Below are positions 27,960-37,085 of a stretch of DNA of 64,000 bases, piece after piece. Positions within the stretch are counted from its first letter, which is position 1; each line of letters opens with the position of its first letter. The position numbers and the translations under genes are program-made. The notes under the pieces were generated by a model, which worked only from the letters and a program-made list of their open reading frames with translations, was not told the DNA's origin and did not search any database. The stretch comes from Jaenimonas drosophilae (lineage: Eukaryota > Euglenozoa > Kinetoplastea > Trypanosomatida > Trypanosomatidae): positions 1 through 64,000 of the forward strand of contig JASAON010001627.1 in assembly GCA_030849065.1 (NCBI GenBank), written 5' to 3'.

Positions 27960-28204
27960 GATGATCCAAGCACAATACAAACGTTTTCCCTAAGCCTAGC
28001 AGTGGTGACCCACAGACGTGAGGAGATGAACGTGGAAGAAAACGTAGAGGAGGTCCCACACGTGGGGAAGAAGGGGTGCCATGGCCCCCACTCAGCAGCA
28101 GTTCAAAGAGACGTCACAACCTTCCACGAAAGAGATTGAGTTGAGTTTCGACCGTCTACAACACGACCTCCAGTCGAGAGTGGTGATGAGGTTTCCCTCG
28201 GACA

Positions 28205-29209
28205 CTACCAATCCTTCACCTGCTTGGCCCACTCATGGCCCATTCGTGCCTCGTCGTGCAGCCTGAGTAGTGCTCGGCGTGATGCCTGCACACTCAATGA
28301 AGGCGTTGCTTCGTCAACCTCAGAGTGCGAGGTGTGTAAATCCACAAAAAAGATCCTGTTTTCTGAGATCACCTGCCGAAGAAGAGGCATCAAGGATGCC
28401 ACCGCGGGCGCACAGGCACACCCGCCAACCTCGTCCATCCGTGTTACGACCACAAATGGCGTGTGCTCTGGAAGAAGGTTGCGAAGACGGGACACAAGAG
28501 ACTTCAGATGGAGGATTGCCTCTCCAGCAGAGGACTGGACGACGTGGCGCGGCCGAAGGCGAATGAGGTTCGACCACCCCGCATCGTGGATGAGTTCCGT
28601 GGCGGGGATCACAATGACACACTGATCTGCCGCGTTGGAAGCAATGCATGGGATAGAGTCTAGATCCAGCAGGGACACAGAACCAGATCCAATCAGCTTG
28701 GTCTTCCATGGAATTCCTCGCACCACCTTCTCCAGCAATTGGGGTTGGGGGCTGTCAAAGATGAGACCAGGCGTATCTATCAACAGTAGCCTCGGGCCAG
28801 GGCTGCGATCTGGATAGGGCTCCACAGAGGTGGTCCCGTAGAAGCCGCTAACCCCAACCGGTGCGGAAGGCCACTTGGCCCCACGTGTGCCAACGGCGCG
28901 GAAGGCGTTGATGAAGGAGGACTTGCCAACCTGCGGACCACCAATGACGAGCACCGTTGGAATGGGGATGGGAGGGGATGGGGAGGTGGTGTTGGAGGCT
29001 GGTGCAGGAGGTGAAGACAGCCGCCTACTTCTGGAACGCTCCACCAGCTCCCTCCCTGTGGCCGTTGGGGAGGCCACGGACCCCTCATCCGCTGCGCTTA
29101 CGGCGTAGGAGGAGGGGGAGGCCATCACATCCTCATTGGCGGAGAGGGATTCGCTATCGGAGGGAATCACCTCACGGGGAGGGGACGCCGAGGACTTCCA
29201 CCACCGCAT
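28205..29209 (-). CDS. P-loop GTPase, EngB/IFI44-like
   Basis: The 334-residue protein has a low-complexity Ser/Pro-rich first 80 residues, then a GTPase core: G1 GGPQVGKSSF (90-99), a possible G2 Thr in GFYGTTSVEP, G3 DTPGL (145-149) and a degenerate G4 TRMD (256-259) in place of NKxD. A Cys-rich CACAP follows. The INAF-VGT spacing after the P-loop recalls both YihA/EngB ribosome-assembly GTPases and the IFI44-like group; I cannot decide between them. The N-terminus is not clearly a targeting signal, though MRWWKSS is basic. The start is the ATG at 29207-29209; the frame extends upstream only from TTG. Confidence 0.8.
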   Translation of the reverse strand: MRWWKSSASPPREVIPSDSESLSANEDVMASPSSYAVSAADEGSVASPTATGRELVERSRSRRLSSPPAPASNTTSPSPPIPIPTVLVIGGPQVGKSSFINAFRAVGTRGAKWPSAPVGVSGFYGTTSVEPYPDRSPGPRLLLIDTPGLIFDSPQPQLLEKVVRGIPWKTKLIGSGSVSLLDLDSIPCIASNAADQCVIVIPATELIHDAGWSNLIRLRPRHVVQSSAGEAILHLKSLVSRLRNLLPEHTPFVVVTRMDEVGGCACAPAVASLMPLLRQVISENRIFFVDLHTSHSEVDEATPSLSVQASRRALLRLHDEARMGHEWAKQVKDW

Positions 29210-29386
29210 CCTAAAACACGGCTGATTGAGACGAAAAAGGAGAAACAAGGTGTATTCAGACTGGTACAATGGAGGTCACGTGTGTCAGAGCGAGAATCAT
29301 TGTGGGGATGAATGATTGTGTGTGTATGTGTGTGCGCGCGCACTTAAATGCGGCGCTCCATGAGCAGGAAAGTGGTTGTGGGAGCA

Positions 29387-30352
29387 CTACCCCGCTCCAT
29401 CCTCCTCCGATGCCAGCTGTCGCAGAACTCGTGCAACAACGATGTTGTGCATGGATGTGGCAACATCCGCCACAGCAAAGGTGGAGGACAGCTCAAACTC
29501 ATACACGGCGGTATCCAGCTCACGGGCACTTCTTGCTGAATCAGAGGTTGAGTGGATGCACATGGATGAGGCTTGCTCACAAAAGTCTTTGTGCGCCTCA
29601 ATCACCTCGGCTGGTGGTGCTCGATCGCTCCACTCTGCCTGAAGCACAGGGTGCTGTAGTGGGTCCTTCTCAGAGGAGGTCTTCAGCAAGAAGGCGAGCA
29701 CAACGGCGCGGTTTTCCTTGGCGAAGTCTTCTGTGAAGTAGGACGCATAGAGTGAGAGGTTCAGTGCGGTACCCTCCACAATGAGAAGCTTTCCCCCGTC
29801 TAGTGAACGCTGACACTCATCCTCCACGAAGGATTGGACCAACCTGCACTGATCCAGCCAACCTAATGTAGAATCAGGTTGGATGCTGGTGGTAAGGTGA
29901 GATGAGGATGATGTTGTGGCAGGCAGCGTCCGCGCGGAGGCCTCAATGGTGAGGAGAACCTCCGTGTTGACGACGCAGTTGCAGTTTAGGCACGATGCGA
30001 GGGATCGCGCAAGACGTGTTTTTCCACATGGGCCCCAGCCAGTGACAAAGACAATGATGGGGATGCGCTCTTGGTGGATTTTGGTGATGATGGGGAAATA
30101 AATGGCGTGACTCTGGCCGTATCCATGAGCCTCCATGGTGGTTTGAATTCGCTCATAAAGTACTTGTGGGGTGATCTGGATCATACCCGCATTGACGAGG
30201 TACCGCTTAACCTCCAAGCTCATGCGGATTGCATCACTCGTTGGCACCTTGCAGAAGGTGAGCACTTTGGTGAGGAGATAGCGAGACAGGACGTAGTAGT
30301 TGGACTCGGAGAGGTAGACCTTGACCTTGACCACATCATACTTGGAACTCAT
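29387..30352 (-). CDS. 2-phosphoglycerate-kinase-like P-loop protein
   Basis: The 321-residue protein has an N-terminal ATP-cone-like helical domain (residues 10-95: KVYLSESNYYVLSRYLL, SDAIRMSLEVKRYL, QVLYERIQTTMEAHGYG) and a kinase-like P-loop GWGPCGKT (105-112). A later LLIVEGTALN block matches the VEGVHL-P element of 2-phosphoglycerate kinase proteins. Archaeal 2PGK makes cyclic 2,3-diphosphoglycerate precursors. Plant and protist homologues are linked to phytate or inositol phosphate metabolism, with chemistry still unclear. The start is the ATG at 30350-30352. The Ser/Thr-rich insert after the P-loop (about 145-160) is unusual. Confidence 0.8.
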   Translation of the reverse strand: MSSKYDVVKVKVYLSESNYYVLSRYLLTKVLTFCKVPTSDAIRMSLEVKRYLVNAGMIQITPQVLYERIQTTMEAHGYGQSHAIYFPIITKIHQERIPIIVFVTGWGPCGKTRLARSLASCLNCNCVVNTEVLLTIEASARTLPATTSSSSHLTTSIQPDSTLGWLDQCRLVQSFVEDECQRSLDGGKLLIVEGTALNLSLYASYFTEDFAKENRAVVLAFLLKTSSEKDPLQHPVLQAEWSDRAPPAEVIEAHKDFCEQASSMCIHSTSDSARSARELDTAVYEFELSSTFAVADVATSMHNIVVARVLRQLASEEDGAG

Positions 30353-30545
30353 GGCTGCATGCTTTCAGGCAGCCTAGTGGGTTGCTTCTTGTGCTTCTTT
30401 TCTGTGGCTAAGGTGTTTTTGATCATGTGAAGCAGAAGCACGGGCAGATTCAGTGATGCACATCCTTCCAAGCCAGTAATCTGTAAATCGCCACGCAACA
30501 AAAGGTCTTCATGAAGTGAGCGAGCACGCCGCGCTCCGACTGTCC

Positions 30546-31403
30546 TTAGTCCTCCACGACAGTGAATCCATAGCAGTGATAGCGCGAGCCCAGGGTCTCT
30601 ACCCGCACCTGTCGCGTCTCATCCTCGTCAAGGACAATGACTTGCTTGAAACGCTGTGCAAATCCCTTCTTTCCGTGCGTTGCTGAGTAAATGTAGGGGC
30701 AGAGCACGTCCTCGGAGTTGATGGAGATGATCACGAAGGCCCCACCCGGTCGTAGCACCTCCAGTGCTTGTGAGAACATCTTATCCACGTTGGGGTTGAA
30801 CTCCCCAGCAAAGGCACTCAAGAGGGCGTCAGCGGTGCCCTTGTCCACCACCAAATCCACACTTCCCGGTTGCACCCCCACCAAGGATGGGGGGCCATCA
30901 TCAGAGAGGGCATACCACTCATCCTTGGCCCACTCCTGCTTACGTGGAGACACCAGCGCACAGCAATCGGCAACGGCGTAGCGGCGGTGAGGGAAGGCAG
31001 GGATGAGGTGGCCAATGATGTTCTCACAAATATCCACATTCAAGGTTTCAACGTCGCTGGAGGAGGAGGCACCCTTTGGCAAGGCCGCACCAATCATGGC
31101 TGGCAGATGATCGCAGAGGTCACTGTTTCCGCAGCCAAGATGAAGAACGCGCAGCGGCGTGCACTGGACAGGTGCTGACTTTGGCTGGAATGCGGCCTGA
31201 AGCGCACCTACCACGGCGGATTCATACAGGTCGCTGCCCATGAACCACTCATAGTGATCGAGGAGGCTACTTCCATCATGATTGAGTTCATCTGATCGGC
31301 GAAACTGCACCTGTTTGCGCGCTAGCCGTCCGTCTTCCTCTTCGTAAAAACTGCGCCAGAAGTCCGACCGACCTGGGTTGAGCTCAGACTGATCTTCTTC
31401 CAT
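30546..31403 (-). CDS. Class I SAM methyltransferase, METTL13/EEF1AKMT-like
   Basis: The 285-residue protein has an N-terminal FWRSFYEEED block, YEWFMGSDLYE, and SAM motif I VLHLGCGNSDL, followed by LNVDICENIIGHL (motif II), VDLVVDKGTADALLSAF (the DKGT-DA signature) and VLRPGGAFVIISI (post-motif III). DKGT-DA with the YEWF-like N-terminal block is typical of METTL13, EEF1AKMT4 and CSKMT, which methylate lysines or the N-terminus of eEF1A or citrate synthase. Substrate here is not decidable, with eEF1A the most likely guess. The start is the ATG at 31401-31403 (MEEDQSELN); an upstream stretch would start at TTG. Confidence 0.86.
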   Translation of the reverse strand: MEEDQSELNPGRSDFWRSFYEEEDGRLARKQVQFRRSDELNHDGSSLLDHYEWFMGSDLYESAVVGALQAAFQPKSAPVQCTPLRVLHLGCGNSDLCDHLPAMIGAALPKGASSSSDVETLNVDICENIIGHLIPAFPHRRYAVADCCALVSPRKQEWAKDEWYALSDDGPPSLVGVQPGSVDLVVDKGTADALLSAFAGEFNPNVDKMFSQALEVLRPGGAFVIISINSEDVLCPYIYSATHGKKGFAQRFKQVIVLDEDETRQVRVETLGSRYHCYGFTVVED

Positions 31404-31897
31404 CGAAGCTACCTTCTTCTGTACGTGGTCTGAGTGTGGGCTAAACAAGAGAAACGAAAGCGAAAGGAATAGACAGAAGACAACAACGCTTCAGTACTTA
31501 TCAGGCCATCCACTCAATCACTCAGTAGTCACGTGATTCAGCCAGCCCTTCAACAGATTGTGCTGCGGTAGTGAGTGGGCACAGAAGTGTTCTGTTGTTG
31601 GAGTGGGGAGGGGGGAGCTGAAGAGGGGAGGAGAAAAAAAAAGAGATGTGGAGACGGCCGGCGCATATTGTGCCAAGGTGCCAGGGTGGCGGGTGTCGTC
31701 GGGATACTGTCTACCACCGTGGGAGAAGGAGAGATTACAACAAGAGCAACAGCAACACTCACACAGCGGGTTGATTGACTATACAGCACGCACATGAAGT
31801 GCGTGCCCAGGCAACCTGAGGGATAGCGTGCGTATATCGAGAATCATTCTTTTGGAGGGGTTGGAGGAAAGAGGTAGGGGTAGGAGGAGGTGGGATC
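31404..31897. other. Spacer between the MAP3K and methyltransferase genes
   Basis: No gene is seen. A plus-strand purine block at about 31627-31646 with nine A gives a pyrimidine tract in the methyltransferase leader. The purine stretch 31446-31470, close to the ATG, is a second candidate. The remainder should be the 3' UTR of the receptor-like kinase. Confidence 0.45.
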
Positions 31898-34800
31898 TCA
31901 GACCGGGTCCTCCTCAGAACCATCCGCGGTGAACTCTGACGAGCTAACGAGAACGTCGTTGAACTGCTGAAGTGCGGTGGAGTAGTTGATGGAGCAATTC
32001 TTGGGGGACTGCTGTACTGGGCTGAAGTAGCTGAGTGAGCAATCTCCCATGCTCGAACACCGGTGAAGATAAGGGTGGCACAGCAGTTCTGAAGCCGATT
32101 TCCTGGAAGCTGGAGCCATTCGGAGCATGGATCGAATGAAGTCAGTGGCGAGAGAGGTGAGCGTCGGGGATTGGGAATCAAATGGGATGGAGAACTCAAG
32201 CTCACGTCCACGCTCTCGAAGCCCAACATACACACGAAGGTAATCTTGCATGTTCACAGCACTTTGAAGTGCTGCGGGGTAGCCTCCAAGTGCTACTAGA
32301 AGGGTGAGGCCTACCGACCACATGTCTTCCGCAAAAAGCCGAGTCATGCCCTCACCAGATGCCACCACATCCATTAACCGCTCGGGGGCCATGAAAGCCA
32401 AGGTACCGCCAATCATCGTGCCCGCGGTCAGGTCGGAGCGCGTGGCGGAGCCAAAGTCGGCGAGCTTCAACGTTGCTGAATCAGATCGAAGGATATTGTC
32501 TGGTTTGATGTCACGATGCGCTACACCGCAGGAGTGAATGTGCTGCACCGCTGTGAGAATCTGCTGGGCAAAGGGAGGGAGTTGGGAGGCCGTAATGCGT
32601 TCTCCAGGTAAGGTGCGAAGGTAATCCGCAATGGTCCCTCCATCACAGTACTGGAAGAGCATACAGAACTCATCTGGGGTTGGGCAGTGACTGCCAATGT
32701 AGCGCACGATGTTGGGGTGAATGCCAATATGCTTCATGATTTCCACCTCGGCAAGAAGCGAGGGGTACTCACGACCAGGTGATAGTCGCACCATCTTTCG
32801 AGCCACGATGCCCCCTGTGAGGGTGTCGCGCACCTTTTCCACACGACTGTTGACGCTGATACCCAAATCACACAACTTCTCATACTCCTGCGTAGGAGGT
32901 GCACTGATGGTGCGCTGCCTCTTGCGTTCCTCCTGGAGACTCTCCAGAAAATCATGCCATGAGCCAAGCTGAATGGGAATGTGAAGGACGTAGTTCACGT
33001 TTCCATCCATCTCCCGCGGCGGCCCATCAAATGAACGGGCGAAGAACTCCATGCTCTTGCCGAATCCCGTCTTGGTGGATACCACATAGATGTTTCGTTG
33101 CTTGCAAATGGAGCTCATGTGATCAAACCACTCACCAGAGGAACTTAAGATGGCTGCACTCAACTCATTGCTTAGGCTATCTAACAGGGACTCAAGGAAG
33201 TCAGGACTCCCCACGGGGAAGTAGCGATGCTGTTCTGCTCCGCAGAACTTGCCAACGTGTGTGGCGTAGACTGGATCGGGCTCATACACAACGAAGGTGT
33301 ACACTTGGGCGTTGGTCACGCTACCCCCCATGGACGCAGGAACCAATTTGGTATCCTCACGACTTGATACGATGGGGATGTGGATCTCCACATGTCCTCT
33401 TGATGCATTGAAGAGGTAGCCAACGGAGTTGATAAAGCCCCAGAGCTCATGTAGGACGGTATCCACGGCAGCATCTGTCTTGGAGCTCACAACTTCTAGA
33501 ATGATTACTAAAGCCTCGCAATCGGGTGAGTTCAGGGTCTTGCTGAGCTGCACGTTGATCACTGCCTCGGGCATGGCGTTGTTGAGGAACTTAAGCATTT
33601 TTAGAATGAGCTGCGGCAGAAACTTGGCATCACACTGGAACTCGTCCGGCACCGATGCATCGCAGTACACCCGCACGCTGAGAGAGAGACCATGACTATC
33701 AATGGTATCCACGAGACCATCCAAATTACAGCTGCTCCAGTTACGAATCGCCTGAGAGGTCTTTTCCTTCAAGGCATCCCACGAGTTTCCGAGTACGATG
33801 TCATGAAGAAAAGGATCCTCCACCTTCTTCTCAAGTAACTTACTGGTTAGGGTGAACAGGCCAATGCGGGAGATGTAGGACATCATCGCACGCTCCTCTT
33901 CCTCCAGAATGGTGCCCACCAACATTGCCACAGGAATACCATCAATGAAGGAAACTGTTGCAGAGGCTCGAATCGCCACGGAGTTCTCCGCAATGGAGTT
34001 AAAGAGCAGCCGCTTTTGTTGGCGTGGGTTTTGATTCAGCTCCTGAAAGAGGGTGCGGACGGAGTCAATGCAATGTGGGTCCATCAGCACCTCCAAGGAC
34101 TTACCAATCGCCTGCTCCCAGGTAATGCCAGTTGCGAGTCGTGCACCAAGATTCCAGCTGCACACCTTCAAGCTATCCAAATCTGCAATACCAATCATCA
34201 CCAATTGACGATTAATAATCACGGGCTTCAGCGTCAAGGCACGGACTGTGTTGCTGCTCTTGGGGCGTATGTTGAGCTGAACAACTTCGTCCTCCTTGTC
34301 TCCACGATGACCGCCATTGAAGAGCAGTCGGTAGTAGTCCTGTGAGAGGTTGGCGGAGAGCCGCTCAGAAAGCATGGAGGCCACCAGTTTTCTTCTGCTG
34401 AAGGAGTAGAAGAAGACCAAGAACCCCATCAGCCCTGTTGTGCATGTGACGGTGATGGTCACGGCGTTCCACAGGGTGGGTGAAGACCGCATGATCCAAA
34501 TCATGATGTCAATGACGAGTGCCACTACCACACCCCACACAAACCACAGCAGAATCACCCAGTTGGGGATGAAGCCCTCAATGAGAAAGTTATCCAGCTT
34601 CGCGAGCCATGAAAGATTGGCAAAGACACGATCGGGAAGATTGGTCATCGATGTGGTTCGAAGGCTGATCTCATCGGCAATGTCCTTCGCCATAACGAGG
34701 GTATCCCGTGAGTACGTGATGTCACCAGACTCGTAATCGAGGTTAGTCACTTCATGCCACTTGTTGGCGAACTGAAGGCCACTACACTGTAAGAAATCCA

Positions 34801-35170
34801 CATATTCCTTCGCCTCTGTGTCACCCTTGTTGGTCTCTTCCAGGATGGCAAGGAAGTTCCCGTCCTTGAGGGCAACATCCACAAAGTATGTGAGGTGAAA
34901 CACCAAATAATTAAACAACACAACGTTGCCTCGATGGCCACGAATGGGTGCATGGCGAGCCACCTCGTCGACTAATTGAGAGAGCTCAGCCAGTGCGGAA
35001 AAAAAGAAGGGCAACTGGCCAGTGCCAAGGATGCAGGGAGTGGGTCTCGTGGTGAAGAAGGGGGTCACGAGGGCTGCGCGGCACTGAACGGCTGCCGGTT
35101 TCCACAGCATCGAATTAAGCACGGCATCAGCTGCAGAGTCATTCGTGGCATATGGCATAGGGGGCACCAT
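31898..35170 (-). CDS. Receptor-like MAP3K with PAS, degenerate histidine kinase and receiver domains
   Basis: The protein has 1090 residues. N-terminal region 1-200 is largely helical with a hydrophobic stretch at 84-101. Two membrane spans follow (about 203-225 and 233-257). Then come a PAS-like domain (about 315-425), a helix pair where a histidine-kinase dimerisation domain would sit but without the phospho-His (about 425-480), an HATPase-like fold (about 515-600) and a receiver-like segment (about 622-735) in which the acidic pair and phospho-Asp are changed. A STE11-type kinase domain covers 762-1040: ARKMV (Lys792), HRDIKPDN, DFGSATR, APERLMD. The glycine loop is poor (LGISVNSRV). PAS to receiver assignments are by eye. 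It looks like a two-component sensor and a MAP3K collapsed into one chain. ATG at 35168-35170. Confidence 0.88.
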   Translation of the reverse strand: MVPPMPYATNDSAADAVLNSMLWKPAAVQCRAALVTPFFTTRPTPCILGTGQLPFFFSALAELSQLVDEVARHAPIRGHRGNVVLFNYLVFHLTYFVDVALKDGNFLAILEETNKGDTEAKEYVDFLQCSGLQFANKWHEVTNLDYESGDITYSRDTLVMAKDIADEISLRTTSMTNLPDRVFANLSWLAKLDNFLIEGFIPNWVILLWFVWGVVVALVIDIMIWIMRSSPTLWNAVTITVTCTTGLMGFLVFFYSFSRRKLVASMLSERLSANLSQDYYRLLFNGGHRGDKEDEVVQLNIRPKSSNTVRALTLKPVIINRQLVMIGIADLDSLKVCSWNLGARLATGITWEQAIGKSLEVLMDPHCIDSVRTLFQELNQNPRQQKRLLFNSIAENSVAIRASATVSFIDGIPVAMLVGTILEEEERAMMSYISRIGLFTLTSKLLEKKVEDPFLHDIVLGNSWDALKEKTSQAIRNWSSCNLDGLVDTIDSHGLSLSVRVYCDASVPDEFQCDAKFLPQLILKMLKFLNNAMPEAVINVQLSKTLNSPDCEALVIILEVVSSKTDAAVDTVLHELWGFINSVGYLFNASRGHVEIHIPIVSSREDTKLVPASMGGSVTNAQVYTFVVYEPDPVYATHVGKFCGAEQHRYFPVGSPDFLESLLDSLSNELSAAILSSSGEWFDHMSSICKQRNIYVVSTKTGFGKSMEFFARSFDGPPREMDGNVNYVLHIPIQLGSWHDFLESLQEERKRQRTISAPPTQEYEKLCDLGISVNSRVEKVRDTLTGGIVARKMVRLSPGREYPSLLAEVEIMKHIGIHPNIVRYIGSHCPTPDEFCMLFQYCDGGTIADYLRTLPGERITASQLPPFAQQILTAVQHIHSCGVAHRDIKPDNILRSDSATLKLADFGSATRSDLTAGTMIGGTLAFMAPERLMDVVASGEGMTRLFAEDMWSVGLTLLVALGGYPAALQSAVNMQDYLRVYVGLRERGRELEFSIPFDSQSPTLTSLATDFIRSMLRMAPASRKSASELLCHPYLHRCSSMGDCSLSYFSPVQQSPKNCSINYSTALQQFNDVLVSSSEFTADGSEEDPV

Positions 35171-35773
35171 ACACCTCGGGTGAGAGGGAAGATGGGGTCA
35201 CACGTTGCAGAGCAACTCAAGCTCTGTCTATGACTGTGTTCTGGTGCCCAGATGTGAGCGAGGGAGGGGGTACAAGTACACGAGGTTGTGTAGTGCCGCC
35301 CAAGAGCCGCAGCTAGCAGGAGATCATCCAGCGCGGTGACCTATGGCGTCGCCGTCCGTCTGAACTGGCTAGCGAGGAGGTGGGGGAGGTCCTAATGAGT
35401 TGTGATATATAATGTTTGCAACGTGGAGCAAAAGCGACTGCCAGAATAATATTTCTAAGGTGAAGATGAGGGTCGTTTGCTAACTGGGGCAACATGAAGA
35501 AGAGATGGAGGGGCTTGTGTTCAGGTGGTACGGGTATAAGCAGGCGAACAGCATGTAGGTTACCGAGGGTCAATGATGGGTGAAGCAGTGTCAGAACAGC
35601 GGGCAGACCGATTCCGTGGTGTCAAGACTACTGCCATAGTAGGTTGGGCCACCACGCACGCACAACACACACACATGAAAAAGATAAAAAAGAAACCACA
35701 TCAGGTGTCGCAAAGCAGATACGTGGTCATGGTGTACCACACACACGCACATAATCACTACAGGGCAGATCCC
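35171..35773. other. Spacer between an unknown gene and the MAP3K gene
   Basis: No gene is seen. A plus-strand purine block near 35676-35696 is a transcript pyrimidine tract, rather far (about 500 bases) from the MAP3K start, so the MAP3K leader may be long. Otherwise the sequence is unremarkable. Confidence 0.45.
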
Positions 35774-36904
35774 CTACATCGTGGTGTTGGCAGTATTGGA
35801 GAAGGACGATTCGGCACGCTCCAGCTGCATCGTACTTGCAAATTGGGACGCACAATCACCCGGCTCGCATGGAGGACTTGTGGATACTGGGGTGCTGATG
35901 CTCACGACTTCACAATCAAAGTAGTCAAAGTACAGTTGCTTGAGCTTATTGATTTCTTGCATGTCGAGCATCTCCTCCAACGAGTGGCTCGCCGCCTCAC
36001 TCGGTGATCGCGCTGTGCGATCCTCCGGCTTTTCTGAGCGCATGCTCAGTGTCCATGAGGAGTGATCAGCCTCCTTATGCGTCATCCTCCTCCGCATGTT
36101 GCGTAGTGCGGTGACTAGCTGTCGCGAGTAGCAGCTCCGAAGATAGGATTGAATGGTTTGTGTAAGAGTATTCGTAATGACGGAACACCGGGCGAGGGAG
36201 AGGGCATCTAGACTCTTCATCCGATGGTGCTCATCACCATCCCCGGAGCAGCTAAGCAGAAAAATTTTTATTACCGATCGAAAGGCATCCAACTTTGCCT
36301 CCTTGGCCGCCTCAAGCTCCTCCCGCAGTCGCCGCTCCGTCGCCACGCAGAGGCTCAAGTGATGCAGCGACTGCGCTGCTTGACCGGAGTCGCTGACGAG
36401 AACTGAGTTTCCCTCAATGTGGAGGTCCTGCGGCGTGAGGGTGCCAAAGAGTGAGACGGTGGGTCGTTGACCCTTTTGCATAATGGCCCGTGATCGCTGC
36501 TTTCGAGCTTCGATTGGGTCATGGTTGGCGCGTCGAGCCACTCGATTGGTGGCGGTTCCCGTTTTGGTGTTTGGAGAAGCACTAGCCTCTTCTGTGAAGG
36601 GGGAGGAAACCATGTTGAGGTTGACTGACAGACGATTGAGGCTCTCACGGTGTTTGTTCGACCCTTCGTCCCCCTCCTGGGCAGACTTCACGTGGCGAGT
36701 GATGTTGGTGTTGTGTAGCTTCTGTGACGGCTTAAAGCCACGTCGTCCTTCGAAGCGTGGATGACCGCCTTCCGAAAACCGACCATCCAACGTGGATGCG
36801 ACATCAAATGTGATCTCCCGTGGTTGCAGCATGGTGAATCGCCCTGACTCCCCGTCAGTGCTGTGTTGTGCGGGAGGCCGAGGCTCTCCCTTCTTGGTGT
36901 CCAT
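35774..36904 (-). CDS. Hypothetical protein with basic, low-complexity N-terminus
   Basis: I do not recognise this 376-residue protein. The first 170 residues are polar, basic and probably disordered (many Arg, Lys, Ser, Thr). A helical middle (about 185-285) contains LHHLSLCVATERRLREELEAAKEAKLDAF, partly quoted as a coiled-coil-like stretch, and LTQTIQSYLRSCYSRQLVTAL. The C-terminus is acidic and Ser-rich. There is no membrane segment or catalytic motif. A cytoskeletal or regulatory role would fit, but nothing decides it. The start is the ATG at 36902-36904. Confidence 0.72.
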   Translation of the reverse strand: MDTKKGEPRPPAQHSTDGESGRFTMLQPREITFDVASTLDGRFSEGGHPRFEGRRGFKPSQKLHNTNITRHVKSAQEGDEGSNKHRESLNRLSVNLNMVSSPFTEEASASPNTKTGTATNRVARRANHDPIEARKQRSRAIMQKGQRPTVSLFGTLTPQDLHIEGNSVLVSDSGQAAQSLHHLSLCVATERRLREELEAAKEAKLDAFRSVIKIFLLSCSGDGDEHHRMKSLDALSLARCSVITNTLTQTIQSYLRSCYSRQLVTALRNMRRRMTHKEADHSSWTLSMRSEKPEDRTARSPSEAASHSLEEMLDMQEINKLKQLYFDYFDCEVVSISTPVSTSPPCEPGDCASQFASTMQLERAESSFSNTANTTM

Positions 36905-37085
36905 GTGCTAAACAATATTAGCAATCACGATGAGAAACAAAACAAAATGAAGGGAAGGAAGTACTGTGATCACACTGGAAAGTGGCACTATGTCGTCCTC
37001 TGAGTCTGGGCACAAGAGGATAGGCACACACACACAACACACCGTTGGAACCATCACTTGGCAATGAAGGCGAATGAGCAACAAA

